NCBI RefSeq assembly: GCF_918697865.1
Contig: NZ_CAKKMV010000001.1
Coordinates: 124,001-188,000, forward strand
Direction: 5' to 3'
Length of the DNA stretch: 64,000 nucleotides
DNA from: Massilia sp. Bi118
GTDB lineage: Bacteria; Pseudomonadota; Gammaproteobacteria; Burkholderiales; Burkholderiaceae_D
Shown here: positions 26,546 to 35,693 of the stretch, in pieces
Position numbering within the stretch: the stretch's first letter is position 1
Layout: each line of letters opens with the position of its first letter
The notes under the pieces: generated by a model
Told to the model about the DNA's origin: nothing
The model's database searches: none
The model's input: only the letters and a program-made list of their open reading frames with translations
Program-made: the position numbers and the translations under genes

Positions 26546-27736
26546 TTATTCCTGGTTGGGCAGCTTGACCTTGTCGCCGGGCTTCAGGCCGTCCAGCTTG
26601 ACCGCCAGGACCGTGCTGCCTGCGGCGATGCCGTCGACGGCTTCGACCAGGCCTTCGTCTTCGTTGCGCAGGCCGAGCTTGACCGGCTGGGCCACGACGC
26701 GGCCAGAGTCGACGCGGTAGACCAGGTCGCGCCCGTGTTCCTGGCGCACGCCCAGCAGCGGCAGCAGCGGGCGGGCGGCCGTCTTCTCGGTCGTCACCAT
26801 GCCCTTGGCGAACATGCCGGCACGCAGTGCGCCATCCGGATTGTCGACGCCGATATAGACCAGCATCGCGCGCGAGCCGGCTTCCGCGGCCGGGTTGATG
26901 CGCAGGACCTTGCCGGCGAAGTTGCGGTCGCCGAAACCGTCGACCTTGAACTGCACCTCCTGGCCGACCTTCACGCGCGGGATGTCGGAAGCCGGCACCT
27001 GGGCGTCGAGGGTCAGTTGCTTCAGGTCGACGATCGAGAAGACCGGGCTGTCCGGCGACAGCTTCTCGCCCGCCTGCGCATGACGCTTGCTGACCACGCC
27101 CGCGATGGGCGCGCGGATGGTGGTGTCGTTCATGGCGATGCGCGCCAGGTCGAGCTGGGCGCGCGCCGAGTCGACCGCGGCCTGGGCCAGCTCGACGCTG
27201 TTGGTGCTCGTGTCGTAGGCGTTCTGGGCGATGTAGTTCTGCTTGAGCAGGGCGGCGCTGTTGGCCTGGTTTTTCTTCGCCAGGGCCAGGCGCGCATTGG
27301 CGTCGGCCAGCAGCGCCTGCTGCTGGGCCACGCGGGCGCGCGCTTCGCTGTCGTCCAGCTGGGCGATCACCTGGCCGGCCGCCACCTGCATCCCTTCCTG
27401 CACCGTGGTGTGCCGCACCACGCCCGAGACCTTGGAGCGCACGGTGGCCTGGGCCAGCGGCGTCAGGGAACCGGACAGCGGCAGGGTCAGCGCCAGCGGC
27501 CGCGCCTCGACCCTGGCGACGTCGCGCGCCGACAGTTCGTGCACCACATCCTTCTTTGCCGATGCCACTGGCGCGGCCGGCTTGGCGCCGCTGCCCGCAT
27601 GCGTGTACGCATACCCGCCCGCGCCCACGAGCGCGAGGATGGCCAGGCCGATGACGGGCTTGCGCCAGCGGCGGGGCTTGGTTGCCACGATAGGGGAGGG
27701 CTCGACGGAGGCAGGCGGCAGGGATTCGATTTTCAT
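26546..27736 (-). CDS. RND efflux periplasmic adaptor (HlyD/MFP family)
   Basis: A 396-aa membrane-fusion protein. A single N-terminal helix (KPVIGLAILALVGAGGYAYTH) is followed by a lipoyl/hairpin part (VRSKVSGVVRHTTVQEGMQVAAGQVIAQLDDSEARA), a beta-barrel (DIPRVKVGQEVQFKVDGFGDRNF) and a C-terminal domain (GIAAGSTVLAVKLDGLKPGDKVK). ATG 27736 (MKIESLPPAS) was chosen; upstream codons in the frame have no protein character. It forms an operon with the RND permease. No dedicated regulator lies next to it. Confidence 0.93.
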   Translation of the reverse strand: MKIESLPPASVEPSPIVATKPRRWRKPVIGLAILALVGAGGYAYTHAGSGAKPAAPVASAKKDVVHELSARDVARVEARPLALTLPLSGSLTPLAQATVRSKVSGVVRHTTVQEGMQVAAGQVIAQLDDSEARARVAQQQALLADANARLALAKKNQANSAALLKQNYIAQNAYDTSTNSVELAQAAVDSARAQLDLARIAMNDTTIRAPIAGVVSKRHAQAGEKLSPDSPVFSIVDLKQLTLDAQVPASDIPRVKVGQEVQFKVDGFGDRNFAGKVLRINPAAEAGSRAMLVYIGVDNPDGALRAGMFAKGMVTTEKTAARPLLPLLGVRQEHGRDLVYRVDSGRVVAQPVKLGLRNEDEGLVEAVDGIAAGSTVLAVKLDGLKPGDKVKLPNQE

Positions 27737-27902
27737 GGCGTGACTCTTCTTATTCGGAGGGATTGCGGCAGAATAGGGAAGAGCATGACGAACAGCTATC
27801 GGAATGCGACGAGCCGTGCATTCGGGCCGCTGAAACGTCAAAAACCCGGGACGAGCGTGTGCGATATTGGACAGTGCGGACGACCGGGTGGACACCACTT
27901 GC

Positions 27903-27990
27903 CGTCATTCCCGCGGAGGCGGGAATCCAAGTTCTGCTTGAGTTATCGAAACGCTTGAAAACTTGGGTTCCCGCCTGCGCGGGAACGACG
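27903..27990. repeat. Palindromic repeat doublet, copy D
   Basis: CGTCATTCCCGCGGAGGCGGGAA at the left, CCCGCCTGCGCGGGAACGACG at the right, and inner CCAAGTT / AACTTGG. It ends 2 bp before the stop of the following minus-strand gene. Confidence 0.88.
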
Positions 27991-27991
27991 G

Positions 27992-28969
27992 CTAGGCGTC
28001 GCCGTAGGGGGCGCTGCCGGCAGGCCGTTCGAACAGCCGCAGCCGCGCCAGCACCTGCCCATGATCGGACGCTTCCGGCAAACCCAGGTCCAGGTGATCG
28101 TTCAGATAGACCACATCCACGATCTCGCCCAGCGCCCCCGGCAGCTCGCCGTTGAACTCCCCGGACACCAGGATATGGTCGATGGTCGTGTACTGCCCTT
28201 CGTGCAGGTTGGAAAAACCGACATGACGCAGGCGGTCCTGGCGGCGCTGCAGCTGGCAGGCGTCGTACAGGCGGTCGCCGCTGGGGGCGCCGATGCCGAG
28301 CACGATGCCGGTGGTGACGGCGTCGGCGACGTCGTTGAAGTCGCCCAGCACCACCCGCGGACGGCGGTTCTCGCGGCCCAGGCGCGACAGGATCACGCGC
28401 AGGGCGGCGGCCTCTGTGCCGCGCCGGATCAGCGAGCGCAGGGAGGCGAGGGCGTACAGCTGCGGATCGTCGCCGGTGTCGCTGGCGCGGTAGTCCGGGC
28501 GGCGCGACTTCAGGTGCACCACCACCACGTCGACCACCAGCCCGGGCCGGATCTCGATGGCCGCGTGCAGGGGCGCGCGGGTAAAGCGCTCGGGGTCGCG
28601 GTTCCCGGGCGGCATCGCGATGCCCGACGGGAAATAGGGGAAGGAAGCGGCGGCGTCGGCCAGCGGCAGGCGCGAGACCAGGGCGACGCTGGGCGTCAGT
28701 TTATCGGCGCCGGGATCCGGGTCGAAGCCGACGTGGATCGCTTCGCGGTAACGGCGGGTGCGCGACAGGGCCTCGGCCAGCGCGCCCTGCGAGAACACTT
28801 CCTGGAAGCCGATGACGTCGGCGCCCAGCATGTCGATCTGGTGCGCGGTCCAGGCGATCTTCGCTTCGTACTCTTCAGGCGTGCTGGGTTCCAGGTTCTC
28901 GTAGAGCCGGGCGCCGGGCGGTGCAAGGTTGCAGACGTTGAAGGTGGCAAAGCGAATTTCTTGCTGCAT
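27992..28969 (-). CDS. Endonuclease/exonuclease/phosphatase family protein
   Basis: A 325-aa cytoplasmic EEP-fold protein. Motifs along the chain are RFATFNVCN (Asn metal ligand), DVIGFQEVF (Glu ligand), VVVVHLKSRRPD (His), RVVLGDFNDVADA (catalytic Asp and Asn) and LPEASDHGQVLARL (Asp-His). The fold is metal-dependent phosphodiester or phosphomonoester hydrolysis, but the substrate cannot be assigned. ATG 28969 is used, with GGAGGAG about 10 bases upstream. It is not closely similar to the second EEP protein at 31126. Confidence 0.85.
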   Translation of the reverse strand: MQQEIRFATFNVCNLAPPGARLYENLEPSTPEEYEAKIAWTAHQIDMLGADVIGFQEVFSQGALAEALSRTRRYREAIHVGFDPDPGADKLTPSVALVSRLPLADAAASFPYFPSGIAMPPGNRDPERFTRAPLHAAIEIRPGLVVDVVVVHLKSRRPDYRASDTGDDPQLYALASLRSLIRRGTEAAALRVILSRLGRENRRPRVVLGDFNDVADAVTTGIVLGIGAPSGDRLYDACQLQRRQDRLRHVGFSNLHEGQYTTIDHILVSGEFNGELPGALGEIVDVVYLNDHLDLGLPEASDHGQVLARLRLFERPAGSAPYGDA

Positions 28970-29007
28970 AATAAGCAACTCCTCCGTTTGCTTTTAGCGT
29001 AACACGC

Positions 29008-29499
29008 ATGGCCAAGAAAGAGCACATTTCCGAGACACCGGCGACGCAATTCCTGCGCAAGCAGGGCGTGGCGTTTTCCGAGCATCCCTACGAGTATGAA
29101 GAGCATGGCGGGACGGCGGTCTCGTCGCGCGCACTGGGCGTGCCCGAGCACGAAGTGGTGAAGACCCTGGTGATGCAGGACGAGGCGGCGCGGCCGATGA
29201 TCGTGCTGATGCATGGCGACCGCAAGGTATCGACCAAGAACCTGGCGCGCGCGATTCCATGCAAGTCGGTCGAGCCCTGCAAGCCGGAAGTGGCGCAGCG
29301 CCATTCCGGCTACCTGGTCGGTGGCACCTCGCCCTTCGGCGTGCGCAAGGCGATGCCGGTGTATGTCGAGGAAAGCATCCTGGCGCTGGACAAGATTTAT
29401 ATCAACGGCGGCCGGCGCGGCTTCCTGATCGGGATCGCGCCGGCCGTGCTGGCGGACGTGTTGAAGGCAAAGCCGGTGCATTGTGCGCTGGCCGATTAG
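29008..29499 (+). CDS. ybaK: Cys-tRNA(Pro)/Cys-tRNA(Cys) deacylase YbaK
   Basis: A 163-aa INS-superfamily editing protein that hydrolyses mischarged Cys-tRNA(Pro). It carries TPATQFLRKQGVAF, KTLVMQD, HGDRKVSTKNLAR (functional Lys) and GYLVGGTSPFGVRKAMPVYV, the family hallmark. It diverges from the EEP gene with 38 bp between starts. It is followed by a hairpin terminator and then plsY. Confidence 0.93.
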   Translation: MAKKEHISETPATQFLRKQGVAFSEHPYEYEEHGGTAVSSRALGVPEHEVVKTLVMQDEAARPMIVLMHGDRKVSTKNLARAIPCKSVEPCKPEVAQRHSGYLVGGTSPFGVRKAMPVYVEESILALDKIYINGGRRGFLIGIAPAVLADVLKAKPVHCALAD

Positions 29500-29553
29500 T
29501 TACCGCCGGGCGCAGCCGATGGTGTATATTCCACGCGCCTGAGCAATTGCCCA

Positions 29554-29576
29554 AAACCGGGGCCAGACCCCGGTTT
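29554..29576 (+). terminator. GC-rich hairpin after ybaK
   Basis: AAACCGGGG / CCCCGGTTT with a 5-base loop. The following T-run is interrupted (TTTGGTTTGG), so termination may be partial. Confidence 0.6.
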
Positions 29577-29605
29577 GGTTTGGCGCAAACTAAGAAAGAA
29601 ACAGC

Positions 29606-30253
29606 ATGGACAGCTCGACGACCTACACCCTTATTTTCACCATCGCCGCCTACCTGATCGGCTCGATTTCCTTCGCAGTGGTGGCAAGCCGCGCCTTCGG
29701 CCTGTCCGACCCGCGCACCTACGGCTCCAAGAACCCGGGCGCGACCAACGTCCTGCGCAGCGGCAGCAAGAAGGCGGCCATCGCCACCCTGCTGGGCGAC
29801 TGCGCCAAGGGCTGGCTGCCGGTCTTCCTGGGGGTGCACTACGGCGACCGCTTCGGCATCGAGGATGGCGGCATTGCATTGATTGCGATCGCCGTCTTCG
29901 TTGGCCACCTGTGGCCGGTGTTCTTCCGCTTCGTCGGCGGCAAGGGCGTGGCGACCGCGCTGGGCGTGCTGCTGGGCCTGAACGTCTGGCTGGGCCTGGC
30001 GACCCTGGTCACCTGGCTGGTGGTGGCCTACGCCTTCCGCTACTCCTCGCTGGCCGCGCTGGTGGCCGCGATCTTCGCGCCCTTCTACTACGGCCTGCTG
30101 TTCGGTGCGAACGAGATCCTGTTCGCCGTCATCATCATGAGCGCCCTGCTGCTGGTCCGCCACGGCAAGAACATCGGCAACCTGCTGGCCGGCAAAGAGT
30201 CGCGCATCGGCAGCAAAGCCGCCGGCTCCAAGCAGCCAGTCAAGAAAAAGTAA
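29606..30253 (+). CDS. plsY: Glycerol-3-phosphate acyltransferase PlsY
   Basis: 215 aa with five or six membrane helices. The three conserved loops are visible: [26 protein letters not shown] (substrate site) and [21 protein letters not shown]. It transfers the acyl group from acyl-phosphate to glycerol-3-phosphate in phospholipid synthesis. The C-terminal tail is basic ([13 protein letters not shown]). It usually lies beside tsaD, which here is about 2 kb away, beyond an oxidoreductase and a hydrolase. Confidence 0.95.
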   Translation: MDSSTTYTLIFTIAAYLIGSISFAVVASRAFGLSDPRTYGSKNPGATNVLRSGSKKAAIATLLGDCAKGWLPVFLGVHYGDRFGIEDGGIALIAIAVFVGHLWPVFFRFVGGKGVATALGVLLGLNVWLGLATLVTWLVVAYAFRYSSLAALVAAIFAPFYYGLLFGANEILFAVIIMSALLLVRHGKNIGNLLAGKESRIGSKAAGSKQPVKKK

Positions 30254-30273
30254 GTCACCCTTTGACTTGCCCT

Positions 30274-30328
30274 AATTCGGGGTCAGAGCACTTTTTCGCA
30301 TGATGAAAAAGTGCTCTGACCCCGAATT
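30274..30328. repeat. Perfect 24-bp inverted repeat of the GGGGTCAGAGCAC family
   Basis: AATTCGGGGTCAGAGCAC plus CTTTTTC, then a 7-base loop (GCATGAT) and the exact reverse complement, followed by T's. It is a single complete copy of the element scattered at 8046-8239. It probably also terminates plsY transcription. Confidence 0.9.
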
Positions 30329-30466
30329 TTTTCCTGCGCGTCGTCTTCTGTCGTGAATCGAACGACGGGCCGTTTTCGTGCATGCGCTGCCCGCTTTTGC
30401 TCGATGTGTCACCATATGCCAAACGCTGCACCCCGTGCGGCACCTATTCCAGGAAGGTGGTGAGTC

Positions 30467-31129
30467 GTGAGCAAGCAGATGAGAATCGATTTCGTGTCGG
30501 ATGTATCGTGCCCCTGGTGCGCGATCGGCCTGAAATCGCTGGAAAAGGCGCTCGAACGCGTCGCCGGCGAGATCGAGGCGGACATCCATTTCCAACCCTT
30601 CGAGCTGAATCCGGGCATGGGCCCGGAAGGCCAGGATATCTTCGAACACATCGCTGAAAAATACGGTTCGACGCCGGCCCAGCAGGAGCAGTCGCGCGAG
30701 ATGATCCGCCAGCGCGGCGCGGAGGTGGGCTTCACCTTCGACATGAGCAAGCGCGGCCGTATCTACAATACCTTCGACGCCCACCGCCTGCTGCACTGGG
30801 CCGAAGGGCAGGGCGATGGCCGCCAGCGCGCGCTGAAGGAAAAGCTGCTCGAGGCCTATTTCACCAAAGGCGAAGACCCGAGTTCGCAGGACCTGCTGGT
30901 GCGTGTCGCCGGCGAGGCCGGGCTCGACCAGGCGCAGGCGCGCACCGTGCTCGAGTCGGACGCCTATGCCGACGAGGTGCGCCAGCGCGAGTACTACTGG
31001 CAGCGCGCCGGCATCCGCTCGGTCCCGGCGATCGTCATCAACGAACGCCACCTGATCTCCGGCGGCCAGCCGCCCGAAGTGTTCGAGCAGGCCCTGCGCC
31101 AGTTGTCGCAGCAGGAAGAAACGGTTTAA
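30467..31129 (+). CDS. DsbA-family oxidoreductase, FrnE-like
   Basis: 220 aa, thioredoxin fold with an inserted helical domain, no signal peptide, so cytoplasmic. The active site is CPWC (C15, C18) in DFVSDVSCPWCAIGL; the cis-Pro loop is GIRSVPAIVINERHLISGGQP. GTG 30467 was chosen because AGGAAGGTGG ends 6 bases before it; ATG 30479 would also keep the fold. FrnE-like proteins are disulphide isomerases or oxidoreductases, some stress-related. Its 3' end overlaps the convergent hydrolase by 4 bp. Confidence 0.9.
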   Translation: MSKQMRIDFVSDVSCPWCAIGLKSLEKALERVAGEIEADIHFQPFELNPGMGPEGQDIFEHIAEKYGSTPAQQEQSREMIRQRGAEVGFTFDMSKRGRIYNTFDAHRLLHWAEGQGDGRQRALKEKLLEAYFTKGEDPSSQDLLVRVAGEAGLDQAQARTVLESDAYADEVRQREYYWQRAGIRSVPAIVINERHLISGGQPPEVFEQALRQLSQQEETV

Positions 31130-31971
31130 TGTAAATCGAGGACGATCGGCTGGTGGTCCGAGGCCGCAGTCTCGGACTGCACGTTGACCTCCGCGATGCG
31201 CGGCGCCAGGTCCTCGGTCACGAAGAAATAGTCGTAGCAGTCCGCACGGGCTGGCCAGGGGTAGCCGTGCAGGCCGGCGGTCGGTGCGCGCGCCATGTCG
31301 CCGTGGCGGACTTTCCAGGCATCGACCAGGGCCAGCGTGCCGTCCGCGGGTGGCGCCGTCAAGGCGCGGTAGTCCTCGCCATCCGGCGTGAAATTGAAGT
31401 CGCCGCAATAGATGGCGCTGCCCGGCCGGAAGCCCAGCTGGAAGGGCGGATCGAGCGTGGTTTCCGGCTGGTAGATGGCGGCGCGCGCGCAGGCTTCCGC
31501 ATGCAGTTCGCGGATGCGCGCCACCTGGGCGCGGCGCTGCGGCGGCGAATAATACTCGAGGTGGGTGGTCAGCAGGCGCAGCTTGCCGCCGGGTGCGTCG
31601 AGCACGGTTTCGATCATCCCGCGCGGCATGCCGGGCGGATGCTCCGGCGCGGCAGGCCACGGCAGCATGTGGCGCTGGGCCTGGGTGATGCGGTACTTGG
31701 ACAGCAGGATATTGCCGAACTGGCGAGGCAGGTTGTTACGGTAGATTTCGCTCGGCGCGTGCTCGATCATGTGGTAGCCGCCGAGCGCGCCGCCGAGCTG
31801 CTTGAACTGGCTGGCGGTCGCGCTGCCTTCGAGTTCCGGGTGATTGGCCGCCACTTCCTGCAGGCAGATCACGTCCGGGTTCAGCTTGCGCAGCACATCG
31901 ATGATGGCGTGGATCCGGATGCGCCCGTCCTTCCCACAGCCCCAGTGAATATTCCAGCTGACTACGCGCAT
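31126..31971 (-). CDS. Endonuclease/exonuclease/phosphatase family protein (second)
   Basis: A 281-aa EEP-fold hydrolase: VVSWNIHWGCG, DVICLQEVAANH, LLTTHLEYYSPPQR, IYCGDFNFTPDG and AASDHQPIVLDLH give all the metal and catalytic residues. ATG 31971 has GGAGG five or six bases upstream. The short WNIHWG form resembles small EEP proteins near lipid or nucleic-acid genes, and the substrate is unknown. The three-residue start region shows no signal sequence. Confidence 0.87.
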   Translation of the reverse strand: MRVVSWNIHWGCGKDGRIRIHAIIDVLRKLNPDVICLQEVAANHPELEGSATASQFKQLGGALGGYHMIEHAPSEIYRNNLPRQFGNILLSKYRITQAQRHMLPWPAAPEHPPGMPRGMIETVLDAPGGKLRLLTTHLEYYSPPQRRAQVARIRELHAEACARAAIYQPETTLDPPFQLGFRPGSAIYCGDFNFTPDGEDYRALTAPPADGTLALVDAWKVRHGDMARAPTAGLHGYPWPARADCYDYFFVTEDLAPRIAEVNVQSETAASDHQPIVLDLH

Positions 31972-32062
31972 GCAGCACCTCCGTGAAACTCGACTGCCCG
32001 ATATTGCCATCTATTCGGGCTAAAAGGTCACACGGTAGGATCGATATCAACCTAACAAGTTC

Positions 32063-32180
32063 AGGTCCTTGCCCAGCCTACTGCGCGTTGCATTTCCGTC
32101 CTGCGATGCTCGCTGTACTCCCGTACAGCTGCGCTTCTCGGACGGAACTGCCGCCGCTCGCTACGGCTGGACAAGGACCT
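32063..32180. repeat. Long imperfect inverted repeat (AGGTCCTTGCCCAGCC type)
   Basis: Outer arms AGGTCCTTGCCCAGCC (32063-32078) and GGCTGGACAAGGACCT (32165-32180) pair 15 of 16. Inner elements CCGTCC / GGACGG and GCTGTAC / GTACAGC add stems. The right arm abuts the tsaD stop. It looks like an intergenic mobile palindrome that may also stop transcription. Confidence 0.7.
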
Positions 32181-33217
32181 TAGGCGGGTTCTATCTCATC
32201 CAGCGGCCAGCGCGGCCGCACATTGAACGCATAATCATGCGTCGCGGCCGCCGGATTGCGCTCCAGGCGCAGCGCGCCGGCGAAGGCGATCATCGCCCCG
32301 TTGTCGGTGCAGAACTCCAGCTCCGGATAGTAGACCTTGAACTTCTTCTTCGCCGCGGCCGCGTTCAAGGACTCGCGCAATTGGCGGTTCGCACCGACGC
32401 CGCCGGCGATCACCAGGCGCTTCAGGCCGGTGTGCTTGAGCGCCGAGACGCACTTGGCGGTCAGCACATCGACGATCGCATCGACGAAGCCGCGCGCGAT
32501 GTTCGCCTTGTCCTGCTCGCAGATGTTGGCGATCTCGAAACCACTGTTCTTCACCACCGTCAGCACCGCCGTTTTCAGGCCGGAGAAGCTGAAGTTGAAG
32601 TCTTTCGAATGCAGCATGGGGCGTGGCAGTTTATAGGCTTCCGGATCGCCGAACTCGGCCAGGCGGGAAATGGCCGGCCCGCCCGGGTAGCCCAGGCCCA
32701 GCAGCTTGGCCGACTTGTCGAAGGCTTCGCCGGCGGCATCGTCGAGGGTTTCGCCCAGCAGGGTGTAGCGGCCGACGCCGTCGACCCGCATCAGCTGGGT
32801 ATGGCCGCCCGAGACCAGCAGGGCGATGAAAGGGAATTCCGGGCGCTCGCTGGCCAGCAGCGGCGACAGCAGGTGACCTTCGAGGTGGTGCACGCCCAGC
32901 ACGGGCTTGTCCAGCGCCAGCGCCAGGCTGCAGGCCACCGAGGAACCGACCAGCAGCGCGCCGGCAAGGCCCGGGCCCTGGGTGTAGGCGATGGCGTCGA
33001 TGCGCTCTTTCGGCAGCCCGGCCTTGGCCAGCACCTGCTCGAGCAGGGGCAGGGCGCGGCGGATGTGATCGCGCGAGGCCAGTTCCGGCACCACGCCGCC
33101 ATACTCCTCGTGCATCGCGACCTGCGAGTGCAGGGCATGGGACAGCAGGCCGCGCTCCGTATCGTACAGAGCGAGGCCGGTTTCATCGCAGGAGGATTCG
33201 ACGCCGAGGACAATCAT
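32180..33217 (-). CDS. tsaD: tRNA N6-adenosine threonylcarbamoyltransferase TsaD
   Basis: A 345-aa ASKHA-fold enzyme that adds threonylcarbamoyl to A37 of ANN-decoding tRNAs. It starts [14 protein letters not shown], the family N-terminus. Metal-binding HQ/H..H motifs lie around [13 protein letters not shown] and [17 protein letters not shown]-side features and [11 protein letters not shown] lie near the C-terminus. ATG 33217 lacks a visible ribosome site, but its N-terminus is diagnostic. Its ATPase partner TsaE lies at 13571-14056. Confidence 0.96.
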   Translation of the reverse strand: MIVLGVESSCDETGLALYDTERGLLSHALHSQVAMHEEYGGVVPELASRDHIRRALPLLEQVLAKAGLPKERIDAIAYTQGPGLAGALLVGSSVACSLALALDKPVLGVHHLEGHLLSPLLASERPEFPFIALLVSGGHTQLMRVDGVGRYTLLGETLDDAAGEAFDKSAKLLGLGYPGGPAISRLAEFGDPEAYKLPRPMLHSKDFNFSFSGLKTAVLTVVKNSGFEIANICEQDKANIARGFVDAIVDVLTAKCVSALKHTGLKRLVIAGGVGANRQLRESLNAAAAKKKFKVYYPELEFCTDNGAMIAFAGALRLERNPAAATHDYAFNVRPRWPLDEIEPA

Positions 33218-33293
33218 GGGGGAAATGGTGGTGGAAAAGCGGAATCCACCATTGTAACGTAGGGCGGGCACCCCGTGCCCGCGTGCGCACCGG

Positions 33294-34355
33294 TCAAGGC
33301 CGCTGCAGCAGCTCCTTATGCGCACTCCGCAGCATCGCCTCGGTATCCTCCCACCCGATGCAGCCATCGGTGACCGAACAGCCATACTTCAGCTGCGACA
33401 GGTCGCCAGGAATCGCCTGATTCCCGCTGACGATGTTCGATTCGATCATCACGCCCACCAGCGAGCCGTTGCCGTGCCTGATCTGCTGGATCACGTCCGA
33501 CATCACCAGCGGCTGCAGTTCCGGCTTCTTGTAGCTGTTCGCATGCGAACAGTCGACCACCAGGTTGGCCGGCAGTTTGGCCTTCTTGAGCGCCTGCTCG
33601 GCGATCGCCACCGACACCGAATCGTAGTTCGGACGGCCGCCGCCGCCGCGCAGCACCACGTGACCATAGCCGTTGCCGCGGGTGCGCACGATCGAGACCG
33701 TGCCCTGGCCATTGATGCCCAGGAAGGAGTGCGGGCTGGACGAGGACAGCACGGCGTTGATGGCGATCTCGATGTCGCCGTCGGTGCCGTTCTTGAAGCC
33801 GACCGGGGTCGACAGGCCCGACGACATCTCGCGGTGGGTCTGGGATTCGGTGGTGCGCGCGCCGATCGCGGTCCAGGCGATCAGATCGCCCAGGTATTGC
33901 GGCGAAATCGGGTCCAGCGCCTCGGTGGCGGTCGGCAGGCCCAGCTCGCAGACGTCCAGCAGGAACTTGCGGGCGCGCTCCATGCCGACGTCGACGCGGA
34001 AGGAATCGTCCATGAACGGGTCGTTGATATAGCCCTTCCAGCCGGTGGTGGTGCGCGGCTTCTCGAAATACACGCGCATCACCAGCACCATCGTGTCGGC
34101 GACCTCGGCCTGCAGCGCCTTCAGGCGCCGCGCATAATCAAGGCCGGCCACCGGATCGTGGATCGAGCAGGGGCCGACGACCACGAACAGGCGCTTGTCC
34201 TTGCGGTCGAGGATGTTGCGCAGGGTCTCGCGGCCTTTCATGACGGTGGTGAAGGCCAGGTCGGTCAGCGGCAGCTTCTGGTGCAGCTCGACGGGCGACG
34301 GCATGGTCGCGAACGAGGTGACGTTGGTATTTTCGATATCGGGCGTGTTCAGCAT
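33294..34355 (-). CDS. aroG: 3-deoxy-7-phosphoheptulonate synthase (class I DAHP synthase)
   Basis: A 353-aa first enzyme of the shikimate pathway, condensing PEP and erythrose-4-phosphate. Family stretches are [13 protein letters not shown] (active-site Cys), [52 protein letters not shown] and [15 protein letters not shown]. The N-terminal ~40 residues correspond to the feedback region of the AroFGH type. Which aromatic amino acid inhibits it cannot be told from sequence alone. It is divergent from ybiB with about 115 bp between. Confidence 0.95.
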   Translation of the reverse strand: MLNTPDIENTNVTSFATMPSPVELHQKLPLTDLAFTTVMKGRETLRNILDRKDKRLFVVVGPCSIHDPVAGLDYARRLKALQAEVADTMVLVMRVYFEKPRTTTGWKGYINDPFMDDSFRVDVGMERARKFLLDVCELGLPTATEALDPISPQYLGDLIAWTAIGARTTESQTHREMSSGLSTPVGFKNGTDGDIEIAINAVLSSSSPHSFLGINGQGTVSIVRTRGNGYGHVVLRGGGGRPNYDSVSVAIAEQALKKAKLPANLVVDCSHANSYKKPELQPLVMSDVIQQIRHGNGSLVGVMIESNIVSGNQAIPGDLSQLKYGCSVTDGCIGWEDTEAMLRSAHKELLQRP

Positions 34356-34470
34356 GGCGGGACGATGTCCGGGCGTTTTGTCTTAGGGGGAGGATCAGTC
34401 TAGCCCGAAAATGGAAATGTTGCACCGCAATGTGCGAAAAATGCACGGGCCGCGATGTTATCCTTGCGTC

Positions 34471-35448
34471 ATGCAGACCAAGTCCGAACCGAATACCGAT
34501 CCGTTTCCCGCCGCCCGCTTCATCAAGGAGATCGGCCGCGGCGTGAAAGGCGCGCGCAGCATGACGCGCGAGGATGCCAGAACACTCTACGGCGCCATGC
34601 TGGACGGCCGCGTGTCCGATCTCGAGCTGGGCGGCATCCTGCTGGCCATGCGCATCAAGGGCGAATCGGTGGAGGAGATCGCCGGCTTCATGGAGGCTGC
34701 GGAAAGCGCCTTCGCGCCGCTGCCCTCGCCGCCGGGACCCTATGCGCCGGTGCTCATCCCCAGCTACAACGGTTCGCGCAAGCTGGCCAACCTGACCCCG
34801 CTGCTGGCCCTGCTGCTGGCGCGCGAGGGCGTGCCGGTGCTGATCCACGGCGTGCAGCAGGATCCGGGAAGGGTGACCACGGCCGAGATCCTGGCCGAAA
34901 TGGGCACCGGCCCGATCGGCTCCACCGCCGACATGCTGGACGCCTTCGCGGCAAACAAGCCCTGCTTCATGCCCATCGACACGCTGGCGCCCAGGCTGGC
35001 CGGACAACTGGCGCTGCGCCGCATCCTCGGGGTGCGCAATTCCACGCACACCCTGGTGAAAATCCTGCAGCCCTTCGACGGCCCGGCGCTGCGCCTGGTC
35101 TCCTACACCCACCCCGAATACCTGGCGATGCTCACCGAGTACTTCAGGACTGCGGCGCCAGCCGGGCGCGGCGATGCCTTCCTGATGCGCGGCACTGAAG
35201 GCGAAACGGTGGCGAACGCCAACCGCGCCCAGCAGATCGACTGGTTCCATGCCGGCGAGCAGACCCTGCTGGCCGAACGCGACGCCCCGACCGACGAGCT
35301 GGCGCCGGCGCCGGAAGGACGCGATGCGCCCGCAACCGCCGACTGGATCGTGCGCGCCCTGCGCGGCGAACAGCCAGTGCCGCCGCCGATCGCGGCCCAG
35401 GTCACGCACTGCCTGCGCGTGGCCAAGGAACTTCGTCAGCCTGGTTGA
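34471..35448 (+). CDS. ybiB: DNA-binding protein YbiB (TrpD2-like, glycosyltransferase family 3 fold)
   Basis: 325 aa with the anthranilate-phosphoribosyltransferase fold: N-terminal helices (REDARTLYGAMLDGRVSDLE, LLAMRIKGESVEEIAGF), then a core with IPSYNGSRKLANLTPLLALLLA. The PRPP-site GTG motif of true TrpD is not intact. E. coli YbiB is reported to bind nucleic acid and is LexA-related; enzymatic activity is not known. ATG 34471 was chosen; an upstream in-frame ATG at 34411 lies in the intergenic region and gives an unlikely N-terminus. Confidence 0.9.
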   Translation: MQTKSEPNTDPFPAARFIKEIGRGVKGARSMTREDARTLYGAMLDGRVSDLELGGILLAMRIKGESVEEIAGFMEAAESAFAPLPSPPGPYAPVLIPSYNGSRKLANLTPLLALLLAREGVPVLIHGVQQDPGRVTTAEILAEMGTGPIGSTADMLDAFAANKPCFMPIDTLAPRLAGQLALRRILGVRNSTHTLVKILQPFDGPALRLVSYTHPEYLAMLTEYFRTAAPAGRGDAFLMRGTEGETVANANRAQQIDWFHAGEQTLLAERDAPTDELAPAPEGRDAPATADWIVRALRGEQPVPPPIAAQVTHCLRVAKELRQPG

Positions 35449-35603
35449 CGCGTTCAGCTACCCACTAGTGTTGTATTCACGCCTATTTCATTTGTCTAGA
35501 ATGAATATTCGAAATGCATCATATGCGTTATAACTGAAACATATACACCTAAAACCTCACGTTAATTTCCGTGATCTTCCCGGTTTCTCTTCAATATGTG
35601 CGA

Positions 35604-35623
35604 ATACGTAGTTATACGTAGTT
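35604..35623. repeat. Tandem direct 10-mer repeat
   Basis: ATACGTAGTT occurs twice in perfect tandem. One-turn spacing is typical of response-regulator half-sites; the regulator is unknown. Confidence 0.6.
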
Positions 35624-35676
35624 CTAGTGCCGTTCCTCTAAGTCACAAATCACGACAATCATGTCATGCAGGATAG

Positions 35677-35693
35677 ATCTTTTGACAAAAGAT
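35677..35693. promoter_or_regulatory. Palindrome overlapping a -35-like TTGACA
   Basis: ATCTTTT-GAC-AAAAGAT, 7-bp perfect arms. TTGACA occupies 35682-35687 within it, so a protein binding here would block or aid polymerase. No clear -10 box follows. Confidence 0.45.

Noticed and set aside
24511..26568. 685-codon plus-strand frame opposite the RND pump
   Set aside because: Antisense shadow; the minus-strand frame is a full-length RND permease.
11205..27990. CRISPR array from the repeated palindromes
   Set aside because: Copies are kilobases apart, with no regular spacers and no cas genes.
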